From: Azospirillum brasilense
GTDB taxonomy: Bacteria > Pseudomonadota > Alphaproteobacteria > Azospirillales > Azospirillaceae
Reading direction: 5' to 3'
Length of the DNA stretch: 64,000 nucleotides
Assembly (NCBI RefSeq): GCF_007827815.1
Contig: NZ_VITH01000003.1
Coordinates: 248,001-312,000, forward strand
Part shown: positions 44,190-55,827 of the stretch, piece after piece
Layout: each line of letters begins with the position of its first letter
Position numbering within the stretch: the first letter of the stretch is position 1
Program-made: the position numbers and the translations under genes
Notes under the pieces: generated by a model
Told to the model about the DNA's origin: nothing
Database searches by the model: none
Seen by the model: the letters and a program-made list of their open reading frames with translations, nothing else

Positions 44190-46196
44190 TTACACCTGCC
44201 CAGAGAGGAGTCGGGTCCGCTCGTTCTCGGTCCGCACCACCACGTCCGCGGGGATGTGGAAGTCGCGGTGATAGTTGAAGGTGTGGTGGATGGCCGCCGC
44301 CAGCAGGGCGACGAAGCTCACCGCCGCCAGCCACCAGATGTACCAGACCAGGGCGAAGCCGAGGACCACGCTGATCCCGGCCAGGATCACGCCGGTGCCG
44401 CTGTTGCTGGGCATGTGGATCGCCTTGTAGCCGCCCAGCGGACGCTTGTAGCCGCGCTTCTTCATGTCCCACCACGCGTCGTTGTCGTGGATCATCGGGG
44501 TGAAGGCGAAGTTGTAGTCCGGCGGCGGCGAGGAGGTCGCCCATTCCAGGGTGCGGCCATCCCACGGATCGCCCGTGCGGTCGACCAGCTCACGGCGCTT
44601 CCAGACGCTGACGGCGATCTGGAGGAGGAAGGCACCGATGCCCGCGGCGATCAGAACGGCGCCGACGGCGGCGATCTGGAACCAGATCTGCAGCGACGGG
44701 TCCTCGAACACGCGCAGGCGGCGGGTGACGCCCATCAGGCCCAGGACGTAGAGGGGCATGAAGGCGACCCAGAAGCCGATCACCCAGCACCAGAAGGACA
44801 CCTTGCCCCAGAAGGGATCGAGGCGGAAGCCGAAGGCCTTGGGCCACCAGTAGTAGATGCCGGCGAACAGGCCGAACAGCACGCCGCCGATGATGACGTT
44901 GTGGAAGTGGGCGATCAGGAACAGGCTGTTGTGCAGGACGAAGTCCGCCGGCGGGACGGCCAGCAGAACGCCCGTCATGCCGCCGACCACGAAGGTCAGC
45001 ATGAAGGCGACGGTCCACATCATCGGCAGTTCGAACCGGATGCGGCCGCGGTACATGGTGAACAGCCAGTTGAAGATTTTCGCACCCGTCGGGATCGAGA
45101 TGATCATCGTCGTGATGCCGAAGAACGAGTTCACGCTGGCGCCCGACCCCATGGTGAAGAAGTGGTGCAGCCACACCAGGTAGGACAGGATCGTGATGAC
45201 CACCGTCGCGTAGACCATGGAGGTGTAGCCGAACAGCTTCTTGCCCGAGAAGGTCGAGGTGACCTCGGAGAAGATGCCGAAGACCGGCAGGATCAGGATG
45301 TAGACTTCCGGGTGGCCCCAGATCCAGATCAGGTTCACGTACATCATCGGGCTGCCGCCGAGATCGTTCGTGAAGAAGTTCGTGCCGACGTAGCGGTCCA
45401 GAGAGAGCAGGACCAGCGTGGCGGTCAGGATCGGGAAGGAGGCGACGATCAGCACGTTGGTGCAGAGCGACGTCCAGGTGAAGACCGGCATCTTCATCAT
45501 GGTCATGCCGGGGGCGCGCATCTTGACGATCGTGCAGATCAGGTTGATGCCGGACAATGTTGTTCCGACACCGGCGATCTGCAACGCCCAGATGTAGTAG
45601 TCGACACCCGTCTCAGGGCTGTAGGCGATGTTGGACAGCGGCGGATAGGCCAGCCAGCCGGTGCGCGCGAACTCGCCGACGAACAGCGAGACCATGATCA
45701 GCACAGCACCGCCCACCGTCATCCAGAAGCTGAAGTTGTTCAGGAACGGGAAGGACACGTCGCGGGCACCGATCTGCAGCGGCACCACGTAGTTCATCAG
45801 ACCCGTGACGAAGGGCATCGCCACGAAGAAGATCATGATGACGCCGTGGGCGGTGAAGATCTGGTCGTAATGGTGCGCGTTGAGGTAGCCCTCGCTGCCG
45901 CCGAAGGCCATGGCCTGCTGGAGGCGCATCATGATGGCGTCGGCGAAGCCGCGCAGCAGCATGATCAGGCCCAGCACCATGTACATGATGCCGATGCGCT
46001 TGTGGTCGACGGTGGTGAACCACTCCTTCCAGAGATAGCCCCACAACCGGAAATAGCTCAGCGCCGCGACGAGCGCGAGGCCGCCCAGCACGACCGCGAC
46101 GAAGGTCGCGACCACGATGGGCTCGTGATAGGGGAAGGACTCCAGGGTCAGACGCCCGAAGAGCGGGTGGGTGGCGACGGTCGATGTGTCGATCAT
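44190..46196 (-). CDS. cyoB: CyoB, cytochrome bo3 quinol oxidase subunit I
   Basis: 668 residues, catalytic heme-copper subunit. Quinol-site residues are kept in [12 protein letters not shown] and [13 protein letters not shown], the latter also holding a heme His. The copper B ligands are in WGHPEVYI and WLHHFFTMG, and the heme ligands in [20 protein letters not shown] also holds the cross-linked Tyr. It takes electrons from ubiquinol and reduces oxygen to water while pumping protons. Confidence 0.98.
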   Translation of the reverse strand: MIDTSTVATHPLFGRLTLESFPYHEPIVVATFVAVVLGGLALVAALSYFRLWGYLWKEWFTTVDHKRIGIMYMVLGLIMLLRGFADAIMMRLQQAMAFGGSEGYLNAHHYDQIFTAHGVIMIFFVAMPFVTGLMNYVVPLQIGARDVSFPFLNNFSFWMTVGGAVLIMVSLFVGEFARTGWLAYPPLSNIAYSPETGVDYYIWALQIAGVGTTLSGINLICTIVKMRAPGMTMMKMPVFTWTSLCTNVLIVASFPILTATLVLLSLDRYVGTNFFTNDLGGSPMMYVNLIWIWGHPEVYILILPVFGIFSEVTSTFSGKKLFGYTSMVYATVVITILSYLVWLHHFFTMGSGASVNSFFGITTMIISIPTGAKIFNWLFTMYRGRIRFELPMMWTVAFMLTFVVGGMTGVLLAVPPADFVLHNSLFLIAHFHNVIIGGVLFGLFAGIYYWWPKAFGFRLDPFWGKVSFWCWVIGFWVAFMPLYVLGLMGVTRRLRVFEDPSLQIWFQIAAVGAVLIAAGIGAFLLQIAVSVWKRRELVDRTGDPWDGRTLEWATSSPPPDYNFAFTPMIHDNDAWWDMKKRGYKRPLGGYKAIHMPSNSGTGVILAGISVVLGFALVWYIWWLAAVSFVALLAAAIHHTFNYHRDFHIPADVVVRTENERTRLLSGQV

Positions 46197-46209
46197 GGCG
46201 GTGGGCCGC

Positions 46210-47385
46210 TCAGGGATTGGCCGTCAGCCGCGGCCCGAACGCAGGGGCGGGCGCGGAGATCGGCGTGATGGAGGAGCGCGGCAGACCCGCGCCGGAAATC
46301 GGTGATGCGTCCGCGGGAGCGTTCAGCACGCCCAGCGACGACTCGACGGCGCGGCCGGTCAGCTCCTCGGTCGAGCAGATGCCCGCCACATAGACCGGAA
46401 CCGGGCCGAGAACGGCGGTGCCGCGGCGGGACAGCTTGTCGTGCATCAGCGGCATCACGTTGTCGATGCCGGCCAAGCCGAGGCCGCCCTTGGCGTCGAT
46501 GGCCATCATGTCGTGCATGCACATCTTGCCCGGCTCGACGCACATCCCGACGATGGCCTTGAACAGGCCCGAATCGACGGCGCCGTAGCGGCGCACCGGC
46601 TCGTTCTCGCTGGGACGCTCAAGCTGGAGATAGCCATCGCGGTCGAGCTTGCCGCCGCCCGCCTTGATGTCCGCCACCCACTTGTCGAAGCCGTCGGCGG
46701 CCAGACCGTGGAAGGTGAAGCGCATGTGCGAGAAGCCGGCGCCGCTGTAGTTGGCGGAGAAGCCCTTGTAGCTGCCCGGCTCGTTGATGACGGCGTGCAG
46801 CTTCGTCTCCATGCCGGCCATGGCGTAGATCTGCCCGGCCAGCGCCGGGATGTAGAAGGAGTTCATCACCGTCGAGGAGGTGATGTTGAAGCGGATCGGC
46901 CGGTCCACCGGGGCGGCCACCTCGTTCACCGTGGCGATGCCGTATTCCGGGTAGATGAACAGCCACTTCCAGTCGAGCGCCACGACGTTGACGTCGAGCA
47001 TCTTGGTGTCGGCCGGGACCGGGCGCCCGGCGGCGATGCGGTCGAGCGGGCGGTAGGGGTCGAGCAGGTGGGTCGCCATCCAGGTGAGGGCGCCCAGGCA
47101 GATGATGATGAGCAGCGGGGCCGCCCAGATCACCAGCTCGAGCTGCGTCGAATGGTCCCAATCCGGGTCGTACTGGGCCGTGCTATTCGACTGGCGGTAG
47201 CGCCACGCGAACAGCACCGTCAGCACCATCACCGGAATGATGATGAGAAGCATCAGGAGGGTGGAAATGGTGATGAGGTTCGCCTGTTGGCTCGCCACGT
47301 CGCCGGACGGGCTCATCACCACAAGGTTGCAGCCGCTCAAAACCGCCATCAGCGGCAGGAGGGCCAAGGCGCGGAAACGGGTCAA
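46210..47385 (-). CDS. cyoA: CyoA, cytochrome bo3 quinol oxidase subunit II
   Basis: 391 residues. A lipoprotein signal is visible ([13 protein letters not shown], lipidated Cys at about 19), then two spans and a cupredoxin-like periplasmic domain. The CuA Cys-x3-Cys ligands of cytochrome c oxidases are absent, as expected for a quinol oxidase. The C-terminal tail is longer than in E. coli and Pro/Ala-rich. First gene of cyoABCD-SURF1. Confidence 0.95.
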   Translation of the reverse strand: MTRFRALALLPLMAVLSGCNLVVMSPSGDVASQQANLITISTLLMLLIIIPVMVLTVLFAWRYRQSNSTAQYDPDWDHSTQLELVIWAAPLLIIICLGALTWMATHLLDPYRPLDRIAAGRPVPADTKMLDVNVVALDWKWLFIYPEYGIATVNEVAAPVDRPIRFNITSSTVMNSFYIPALAGQIYAMAGMETKLHAVINEPGSYKGFSANYSGAGFSHMRFTFHGLAADGFDKWVADIKAGGGKLDRDGYLQLERPSENEPVRRYGAVDSGLFKAIVGMCVEPGKMCMHDMMAIDAKGGLGLAGIDNVMPLMHDKLSRRGTAVLGPVPVYVAGICSTEELTGRAVESSLGVLNAPADASPISGAGLPRSSITPISAPAPAFGPRLTANP

Positions 47386-47454
47386 GGCAGGACCTGTCAG
47401 CAGGGGTTCGCTTTGGATTTGGGCGAAGAGCTAACCCCCACGGGCCCGGTAGGA

Positions 47455-47475
47455 CATTGGACAATTTGTCCAATG
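47455..47475. promoter_or_regulatory. Perfect inverted repeat upstream of cyoA
   Basis: Arms cattggacaa and ttgtccaatg around one central base, 70 bases upstream of the cyoA start. The size and symmetry fit a dimeric repressor site. It lies in the 210-base gap shared with the divergent MFS gene. The binding protein is unknown. Confidence 0.7.
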
Positions 47476-47496
47476 CGCCGCGATTCCACGCCGCCA

Positions 47497-47510
47497 TTGA
47501 CGCACATCAA
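47497..47510. promoter_or_regulatory. FNR/FixK-type box (TTGAC-N4-ATCAA)
   Basis: The sequence ttgacgcacatcaa differs in one position from the consensus TTGAT-N4-ATCAA. It lies 112 bases upstream of cyoA and 86 bases upstream of the divergent MFS start. The FixK-type protein encoded at 27538 could bind it to adjust oxidase expression to oxygen supply. Confidence 0.6.
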
Positions 47511-47595
47511 AGCAATGCGCCCATGGGCGTGGCAGAATGCCGTTGCGGTGCCTATTTAATTCCCTCTGACGCAATTGCCAGACGGTGGGGGGACC

Positions 47596-48903
47596 ATGGG
47601 ATCATCGACCACGGCGACCGAAAGGGACGCAAGACTGGTCAATGCCCGCGACCACAGGGTGAATCCCGGTGAAATCGCGATTGGCGTCATCATCGGACGG
47701 ACGTCCGAATTCTTCGATTTTTTCGTTTATGCCATCGCTTCGGTGATCGTCTTCCCGAAGCTGGTCTTTCCCTATCTTGACCCGCTGACCGGAACGCTGT
47801 GGTCCTTCGCGATTTTCGCGCTGGCCTTCGTCGCCCGCCCGGTGGGCAGCATGCTGTTCATGGCCATCGACCGTGCCCACGGGCGTGGCGCCAAGCTCAC
47901 CCTCTCCCTGTTCCTGCTGGGCACCTCGACGGTCGCCATCGCCTTTCTGCCGAGCTACGAGCAGATCGGTGCTGCGGCGATCTGGCTGCTGGCGGCGGCC
48001 CGCATCGGCCAGGGGCTCGCGCTGGGCGGCGCCTGGGACGGCCTCGCCTCGCTGCTGGCGCTGAACGCGCCGGAGAACCGCCGCGGCTGGTACGCGATGA
48101 TTCCGCAGCTCGGCGCCCCCATCGGGCTGATCGTGGCGAGCGCTCTCTTCGCCTATTTCGCCGGCAACCTGTCGGCCGAGGATTTCTTCAGCTGGGGCTG
48201 GCGCTATCCGTTCTTCGTGGCCTTCGCCATCAACGTCGTGGCGCTGTTCGCGCGGCTGCGCATCGTGGTGACGCCGGAATACACCCACCTGTTCGAAAGC
48301 CGCGAGCTTCAGCCGGTCCCGGTGACCGAAATGCTGCGCAACGAGGGCATGCGCGTCGTGCTGGGCGCCTTCGCCCCACTGGCCAGCTTCGCGCTGTTCC
48401 ACATGGTCACCGTCTTCCCGCTGTCCTGGATCTTCCTCTACACGCAGGACACGCCGGCGGACTTCCTGCTGATCGAGGTGGTCGGGGCCTTCTTCGGCCT
48501 GGGGGCCATCATCGCCTCCGGCTGGATCGCCGACCGCATCGGCCGCCGCACCCTGCTGGGAAGCTGCGCCGCCGCCATCGCGGTGTTCAGCGGCGTGGCG
48601 CCCCTGCTGCTGAACGGCGGGCCGCTGGGCGAACTGGTCTTCATGATCGTCGGCTTCGTGATCCTGGGCCTGTCCTTCGGCCAGTCGTCGGGCGTGGTCG
48701 CGTCGGGCTTTACCCAGCGCTACCGCTACACTGGTGCGGCGATCACGTCGGACCTCGCCTGGCTGTTCGGGGCGGGCTTCGCGCCGCTGGTCGCGCTGGT
48801 GTTGTCCGCCAACTACGGCCTGTTCTCGGCCGGCGCCTACCTGCTGTCGGGCGCGGTCTGCACGTTGCTGGCCCTGTGGCTCAACAAGACGCTGGCCAAG
48901 TGA
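47596..48903 (+). CDS. MFS transporter, metabolite:H+ symporter (MHS) type
   Basis: 435 residues from ATG GGA TCA after a G-rich ribosome site (gtggggggacc). About twelve spans. MHS-family features are IGRTSEFFDFFVYAIASVIVFPKLVFP near the start, ALAFVARPVGSMLFMAIDRAHGR (loop 2-3 motif) and IGQGLALGGAWDGLASLLA. Such carriers import organic acids, betaines or similar compounds with protons. It is divergent from cyoA. The substrate is unknown. Confidence 0.85.
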   Translation: MGSSTTATERDARLVNARDHRVNPGEIAIGVIIGRTSEFFDFFVYAIASVIVFPKLVFPYLDPLTGTLWSFAIFALAFVARPVGSMLFMAIDRAHGRGAKLTLSLFLLGTSTVAIAFLPSYEQIGAAAIWLLAAARIGQGLALGGAWDGLASLLALNAPENRRGWYAMIPQLGAPIGLIVASALFAYFAGNLSAEDFFSWGWRYPFFVAFAINVVALFARLRIVVTPEYTHLFESRELQPVPVTEMLRNEGMRVVLGAFAPLASFALFHMVTVFPLSWIFLYTQDTPADFLLIEVVGAFFGLGAIIASGWIADRIGRRTLLGSCAAAIAVFSGVAPLLLNGGPLGELVFMIVGFVILGLSFGQSSGVVASGFTQRYRYTGAAITSDLAWLFGAGFAPLVALVLSANYGLFSAGAYLLSGAVCTLLALWLNKTLAK

Positions 48904-48918
48904 CCTGAGCAGGCGTCG

Positions 48919-48971
48919 GGAACCGGACCGGCCTTGTCCTTGCGGGATGCGGCCGGTCCGGTTCCATCTTT
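48919..48971 (+). terminator. Terminator after the MHS-type transporter
   Basis: A 15-base-pair perfect stem (ggaaccggaccggcc with ggccggtccggttcc), a 17-base loop, then atctttt. Confidence 0.9.
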
Positions 48972-49041
48972 TCATGCAGAAGGCGCAGGACGACGACAGC
49001 CGGCGCTTCGCAGCGCTCATGATGCGGCCGGTAATCGCCGG

Positions 49042-49213
49042 TCAATCGTCAATGTCGTTCAGGATGGCGGCAATGGGGCGGTCTTCCAGGCGGCCGTTTT
49101 TGCAGTCGTCGACGCCCATCAGGATGGCGCGCCGAAGCTTCCCCAGCTTTTCACGCTCGACCGCCTTTTCCCCGATGAAGCCGACGAAGCGCCTCGGGCG
49201 GGCCGCTGTTCAT
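49042..49213 (-). pseudogene. Remnant of a ParD/CopG-like antitoxin gene
   Basis: On the minus strand an open stretch of 55 codons ends ...KLRRAILMGVDDCKNGRLEDRP and a stop, which resembles the C-terminal half of ParD-type antitoxins. There is no usable start codon: the frame is closed upstream by TGA at 49210-49212 and the first ATG leaves only about 25 residues. The ribbon-helix-helix N-terminus appears deleted, and no toxin gene follows. A frameshifted start is another explanation. Confidence 0.4.
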
Positions 49214-49428
49214 GCTTTGCATCGACCACGTCCTTCTTCCGAAGGACATCTCGGGACGATTGGCAATCTTTGTCAAGACGCCAGGAACTTTCCGAAATTG
49301 CTCACTCGAACGCGCTTCGCTACCCGGCGGCGGTACGCCGGAATCCCGCACAGCGGCTACCCCCGACTTTAATCGTCGTTAAGAGATCGGCGTGCATCCT
49401 GCCCTTACACACAGATCGGCAGGTCATC

Positions 49429-49602
49429 ATGTCCCAGTACAATCCCGCTGTCGGCACCACCGAGACCGTTTCCTTCCCGCTCCCCCTCTCCGCTCCGGCC
49501 CCGGCCAAGAAGCTGCGCGGCCTGCCGCTGGTCGCCCTGTGGGGCGGGCTGATCGCCGCTCCCTGGGTCGTCCTCTATCAGGCCGCCAAACTGGTGTTCT
49601 GA
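49429..49602 (+). CDS. Small membrane protein of unknown function (57 aa)
   Basis: 57 residues with one membrane span near the C-terminus (LPLVALWGGLIAAPWVVLYQA) and a polar N-terminus. A ggcaggtcatc leader precedes the ATG. The region upstream, 49214-49428, is less GC-rich and holds nothing else that I recognise. Function unknown. Confidence 0.55.
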   Translation: MSQYNPAVGTTETVSFPLPLSAPAPAKKLRGLPLVALWGGLIAAPWVVLYQAAKLVF

Positions 49603-49627
49603 GACTGGCGTTTCGAGGCCGGCGGTC

Positions 49628-50536
49628 TCAGGCCGACAGTTCGGCCATGATCTCCGGCACCTGGGCCAGCAGCTCGCGGGCCAGGAAACCCAGCGGGCCG
49701 CGGCGGGCCAGACGGTTGCCGGCCTCGCCATGCAGATGGACTCCCCAGATCGCCGCCTGGGCCGGGTCGGCGCCCCGCGCGGCCAGCCCGGCGATGACGC
49801 CCGCCAGCGTGTCGCCCGAGCCCGAGGTGGCAAGCCCGACATTGCCGCCGTCATAGGCCCACATCCGCCCGTCCGGCGTGACGATGTGGGTGCAGGCCCC
49901 TTTCAGCACGACGATCACTTTGTGAAGGTTCGCAACGCGGCGGGCGGCGGCGGGTGGGTCGGCCTCGACCTCTTCCCGGCTGATTCCGGACAGACCGGCC
50001 ATTTCGCCGGCGTGCGGCGTGATGATCGTTCGCCCGCCGCGGCGGCACAGCGCTTCGTTGGCGTTGTCCAGGCCCATCAGCGCTTCGGCGTCGATGACCA
50101 GAACGGGGCCGCCCTCCCCGTCCAGCCCGGCGATCAGCGCGCCGGTCAGGTCGGCGACCGCCCGCTTGTCCATCATGCCGGGACCGACCAGCACCGCGGT
50201 GCAGCGGGCCGCCCGCTCGCACAGCGTGTCGACGCAGTCGGGGGCGATGCCGCCCTCCGCTGTCTCCCGCAGGCCGAGCACCAGCGCCTCCGGCACGGCA
50301 AGCCCGAGATGCGGGGCCACGCTGCGGCAGGTCGCCATCTGCAGCTTGCCCGCCCCGGCGCGCAGCGCCGCCGTCCCGGCCAGCAGCACGGCGCCCGGCA
50401 CCTCGACGCTGCCGCCGATGACCAGCACCCGGCCCCGCCCGTCCTTGTCGGCACCATCGCCGGGATGAGGCAGCGGCATGGACCGCAGCAAGTCGCGGGT
50501 GACCGGGATCGAGTCGTTCATCGGAGAATCGTTCAT
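49628..50536 (-). CDS. nnrD: ADP-dependent NAD(P)H-hydrate dehydratase (NnrD domain)
   Basis: 302 residues from the ATG at 50536; GTG at 50560 and ATG at 50521 are alternatives. It repairs hydrated NADH and NADPH. Family motifs: GRVLVIGGSVEVPGAVLLAGTAALRAGAGKLQMAT, LVGPGMM, ITPHAGEMAGLSG, and GSGDTLAGVIAGLAARG with the catalytic Asp. The usual NnrE epimerase domain is absent, so the epimerase must be encoded elsewhere. It follows the phosphatase gene closely. Confidence 0.9.
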   Translation of the reverse strand: MNDSPMNDSIPVTRDLLRSMPLPHPGDGADKDGRGRVLVIGGSVEVPGAVLLAGTAALRAGAGKLQMATCRSVAPHLGLAVPEALVLGLRETAEGGIAPDCVDTLCERAARCTAVLVGPGMMDKRAVADLTGALIAGLDGEGGPVLVIDAEALMGLDNANEALCRRGGRTIITPHAGEMAGLSGISREEVEADPPAAARRVANLHKVIVVLKGACTHIVTPDGRMWAYDGGNVGLATSGSGDTLAGVIAGLAARGADPAQAAIWGVHLHGEAGNRLARRGPLGFLARELLAQVPEIMAELSA

Positions 50537-50568
50537 CGGACGGCGCTCATCGGAAAACACTCATCGGA
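50518..50568. repeat. Four regularly spaced tcatcgga repeats at the nnrD start
   Basis: Copies of tcatcgga start at 50518, 50533, 50547 and 50561, spaced 15, 14 and 14 bases. On the minus strand each reads tccgatga and offers an ATG or the preceding stop TGA. They create the ambiguity of the nnrD start and encode the repeated MNDSPMNDS. Confidence 0.8.
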
Positions 50569-51325
50569 CAGCCGCGTTGGCGTCGGGCTCGGCGGTCAAC
50601 GGCGCTCCGGCCACCTCCAGCGGGGCGACGAAGTTGTAGCGGCGAAGCTGCATCCGCCCGCTGTGCCCCTGGTCGGGATCAAAGGCGTATTCGGTGACCC
50701 CGCAATTCGCCACGTCGCCCTCGCGGTCGATGGCGAGGATCTGCTCCTCCGTCATGCCTTCCAGCAGGTAGCGCAGGCACAGCACGACGACCTGATGGCT
50801 AACCACCAGCACGCGCTGCCCACCATGGTGCAGGCTGATGGTGTCGAGCGCGCTGCGCAGCCGCAGGATCACGTCGCACCAGCTCTCCCCGGCCGGCGGG
50901 CGGAAGTAGAATTTGCCGAGGATGCGGCGGAACTCCGCCTGCTCGGGGTGCTCCTGCGCGATGCCCAGCGCGGTCAGCCGGTCGAGGATGCCGAACTCCT
51001 TCTCGCGCAGCCGTTCGTCCACCACGAACTCCGTGGGCTCGACCGGCAGGCCGCCCCCGGCGTGGATGATCTCCGCCGTCCTCCGGGCCCGCAGATAGGG
51101 AGAGGTCAGCACCACGTCGGGCCGCTCGCCCGCCGGCAGCGCGGCGAACCAGCGCGCCAACGCCTCGGACTGCTGCTCCCCCTGGAGACTGAGCGGCACG
51201 TCGACGTCGCGCTCGGCGATGTCGATCCGTCCCACCCCGGCGGCATAGGCGGCGTCGCGCGCGACGTTGCCGGCGCTTTCCCCGTGACGGACGATCCACA
51301 ACCTCTGCGGCCAGCGCTGCTGCAT
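50561..51325 (-). CDS. Histidine phosphatase family protein
   Basis: 254 residues of the phosphoglycerate-mutase-like fold. The catalytic RHGES is at residues 13-17 (WIVRHGESAGN) with the second His in VLVVSHQVVV and the Arg in LTSPYLRARRTAEII. Likely a phosphatase for small phosphorylated metabolites rather than a glycolytic mutase. The stop codon touches the earliest nnrD start. Confidence 0.88.
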   Translation of the reverse strand: MQQRWPQRLWIVRHGESAGNVARDAAYAAGVGRIDIAERDVDVPLSLQGEQQSEALARWFAALPAGERPDVVLTSPYLRARRTAEIIHAGGGLPVEPTEFVVDERLREKEFGILDRLTALGIAQEHPEQAEFRRILGKFYFRPPAGESWCDVILRLRSALDTISLHHGGQRVLVVSHQVVVLCLRYLLEGMTEEQILAIDREGDVANCGVTEYAFDPDQGHSGRMQLRRYNFVAPLEVAGAPLTAEPDANAAVR

Positions 51326-51408
51326 GGTGAACGACCCCTTCCCGCCTCAACCAAGGCTTTCAACGGGAAAAAGGCCGTTCCGTCACGCAGCAGTCCGTCT
51401 TTCCGCCA

Positions 51409-51783
51409 TCAGGCCGTTCGGCGCTCGAAGATGCGTTCGGCGGTGGACTTGCCGGGGCGCCAGGGCACGATGCTGATGGGAGCCGCCGGGTCGAGGCTGC
51501 CGTTCGCCCGCAGACAGTCGATGGCGGCCAGCGGCTCGTCCCCATGGGGCAGGCCGGGCTGTTCGAGCAGATACCGGCGTTGGTTGTCGGTCACAGCCCA
51601 ACCCGGCGGACGGCCGAGCGGGCTGGTGGCGACCACGCCGATCGGTTCGGAGACGAGCCACGCCTCGTCCGTGACGCTCCAGCCGACGAGGCGGCGTTCG
51701 CCGGGACCCGTCCCGGCACCGATATCGAGCCAGGCCCATTGGCGCAGGCGGGTGGTGCGGTCACCATCGACGCAGACGAACAT
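51409..51783 (-). CDS. Protein of unknown function (124 aa)
   Basis: 124 residues from ATG TTC GTC, preceded by ggagaggatgggatc; a TTG further upstream is open but weaker. The sequence is soluble with many Trp (WAWLDIGAG, EAWLVSEPIG, WAVTDNQRRYLL) and no membrane span. No family was recognised. Codon use fits the neighbourhood. Confidence 0.6.
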   Translation of the reverse strand: MFVCVDGDRTTRLRQWAWLDIGAGTGPGERRLVGWSVTDEAWLVSEPIGVVATSPLGRPPGWAVTDNQRRYLLEQPGLPHGDEPLAAIDCLRANGSLDPAAPISIVPWRPGKSTAERIFERRTA

Positions 51784-51867
51784 GATCCCATCCTCTCCCG
51801 TCAAGAACCGGTCAGGCGGGTATTGTTCTTCTTTTGTTCCGACTCCGCAAGCGGATTCCGCACCCGG

Positions 51868-53610
51868 TCAGTCCGGATTCTTGCGGAGAATATCCTTGTA
51901 AAAGACATGGGTGCCGCGGCCCGCCTGCTTGGCCCGGTACATCGCGCCATCCGCCGCCACCAGCAGGCTGCGGGCGTCCGACCCGTCGGACTGGGACAAG
52001 GCGATGCCGACGCTGGCGCCGATCACGGCGGTCATCCCCTGCACCGGGATGGGCAGCGCCACCGCCTCGACGATTTTTGCCGCCACGCCACCGGCGTCCG
52101 CGGCGGAGGTTACATCCTCCAGCACGATGGTGAACTCGTCGCCGCCGACACGGGCCACCGTGTCGCTGCGGCGCAGGCATCCGGCGATTCGCGCCGCGGC
52201 GATGCGCAGAACCTCGTCCCCGCAATCGTGCCCCATCCGGTCATTGACCGCCTTGAAGCCGTCGAGGTCGATGAACAGGAGAGCCAGCGATCGCCCCGAC
52301 CGCCGCGACCGGACCAACGCCACGTCCAGCCGGTCGAAGAGAAGTCGACGGTTGGGCAGCCCGGTCAGGGCGTCGTGGTTGGCGAGGTGGTCCTTCTCCG
52401 CCTCGCTCCGCCGCAGATCCTCCTCGGCGGCCTTGCGCAACGTGATGTCCCGCCCGACGCCGACCAGCCCGAGAAGCTCGTTGCCGGCGTCGCGAATCGG
52501 CGCCTTCAGGATTTCCACCCAAATCCGCCCACCGTCGGGCAGCGGAATGCTCTCCTCGTTGCGCCGCGGCTGACCCTCGGCATAGACCGAGGCATCGCCC
52601 GCGCGGATGCCGTCGGCCATCTCGTCAGGCCATATCTCGTGGCTGTCCAGCCCGATCAGCTGCTCCAGAGGGCGCCCGGTCCAGGAGGCGAAGGCGCGGT
52701 TGGCCTTGCGCAGCACGCCGTCGCGGTCCTTGAAAAAGACGGCGTCGGGGATGGTGTCGATGATCCCCTGCAACAGGGCGTGCTGCCGCAGAAGCTGCTT
52801 CTCCGTCTGCCGCCGCTCGGTGATGTCGCGGGCGATGCCGACGACGCCGAGCATTTTGCCGCTGCGGTCGAGGCAGACGGCCTTGGCGGTCTCCATCAGC
52901 ACGCGGCGGCCGTCCGGGTGGACGAACCACTCCTCGCTGCGCGAGAATCCCTTCTGCATGGCGATCTGGTCGGTCCGCCGCCGCCGCACCGCTGTTTCCG
53001 CATCGAACAACCGGTGGTCGGTCAGCCCCAGCGGCGGTCGCCCCGCATAGTCGAGCATCGCCCGGTTGACCTTGAGATAGGTGCCGTTCACGTCCTTGAA
53101 GAAGACGATGTCCGGCATCGAGTCGATCAGGCTTTGCAGCATGGCGCGCTCGCGGTCGAGCGCCTCGGTGTCGGTCCGGCCATGGTCCGGATCGGCCAGG
53201 GGAGCGGCGAGCTGCGCCTCGTGCAGGATGCCCAGGCGCCCGTCCGGCAGCGCCATGCCGCTGCGCCGCACCCAGGCGGCAACCGGGCGTCCCTTGGGGT
53301 AGAAGGTCCAGCGGCCCGCCGCCGTCTCCCCTTCGGCCTGCGGCGCGTCCTCCGGCTGGCTGCCGAAGTCGCGGGTCTGGAAATCGGCGAGCGACGCGGC
53401 GTTCCACAGCTCCAGGGCGGCGCGGTTGCCCCAGAGCATCCGGCCGCCGTCCTGCAGCCAGACCGGCGCCCACAGCCCGTCGAGCAAGGGAAGGTCGGCA
53501 ACGGTCATCGAAGCCGTCATTGGAGCCGTCATCGGGCGGCCCGTCGACGCGCACGCCTCCTCGCCGGGGGCGCCGACCCCGGACTGGTTCTGATCCGCCT
53601 GATGACCCAT
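51868..53610 (-). CDS. Diguanylate cyclase with PAS sensor domains
   Basis: 580 residues. An N-terminal degenerate PAS-like segment (about 40-135) is followed by two PAS domains, each starting LIDSMPDIVFFKD and IIDTIPDAVFFKD, with PAC ends (GVVGIARDITERR, GLVGVGRDITLRK). The C-terminal GGDEF domain has the intact active site GGDEF (about 488-492), an inhibitory RxxD site five residues before it (RRSD), and HDALTGLPNRRLLFDRL. No EAL domain, so it makes cyclic di-GMP, probably in response to a cytoplasmic signal. Confidence 0.93.
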   Translation of the reverse strand: MGHQADQNQSGVGAPGEEACASTGRPMTAPMTASMTVADLPLLDGLWAPVWLQDGGRMLWGNRAALELWNAASLADFQTRDFGSQPEDAPQAEGETAAGRWTFYPKGRPVAAWVRRSGMALPDGRLGILHEAQLAAPLADPDHGRTDTEALDRERAMLQSLIDSMPDIVFFKDVNGTYLKVNRAMLDYAGRPPLGLTDHRLFDAETAVRRRRTDQIAMQKGFSRSEEWFVHPDGRRVLMETAKAVCLDRSGKMLGVVGIARDITERRQTEKQLLRQHALLQGIIDTIPDAVFFKDRDGVLRKANRAFASWTGRPLEQLIGLDSHEIWPDEMADGIRAGDASVYAEGQPRRNEESIPLPDGGRIWVEILKAPIRDAGNELLGLVGVGRDITLRKAAEEDLRRSEAEKDHLANHDALTGLPNRRLLFDRLDVALVRSRRSGRSLALLFIDLDGFKAVNDRMGHDCGDEVLRIAAARIAGCLRRSDTVARVGGDEFTIVLEDVTSAADAGGVAAKIVEAVALPIPVQGMTAVIGASVGIALSQSDGSDARSLLVAADGAMYRAKQAGRGTHVFYKDILRKNPD

Positions 53611-53707
53611 GGTGGTCGCCGCCGCCTCGGCACGAAGAAAGCACCGGACGGCTTTCTAGCATAATTCGAGGCAATCTTCTCCTGCTACCGCAAGAGGCCG
53701 CGCTCTT

Positions 53708-55696
<1,989 letters not shown>

Positions 55697-55827
55697 GGTT
55701 TTTCTCCGGGTCCGGGCAGCGCACCCGAAACCGAGGCGCGGCGTCTTGGCCCAGACAACGGATCAACCCGGCCGGAGTTTCAAAAAAAAGCCGCGCTCAT
55801 GCTTCCGGCGGACGGAGCGGCGCCCCG

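Noticed and set aside
43614..46268. An 884-codon plus-strand frame opposite cyoB and cyoC
   Set aside because: Antisense shadow; cyoB and cyoC have complete family motifs on the other strand.
49151..49351. A 66-codon minus-strand frame between the MHS transporter and nnrD
   Set aside because: No family resemblance or ribosome site; the antitoxin-like sequence lies in a different frame.
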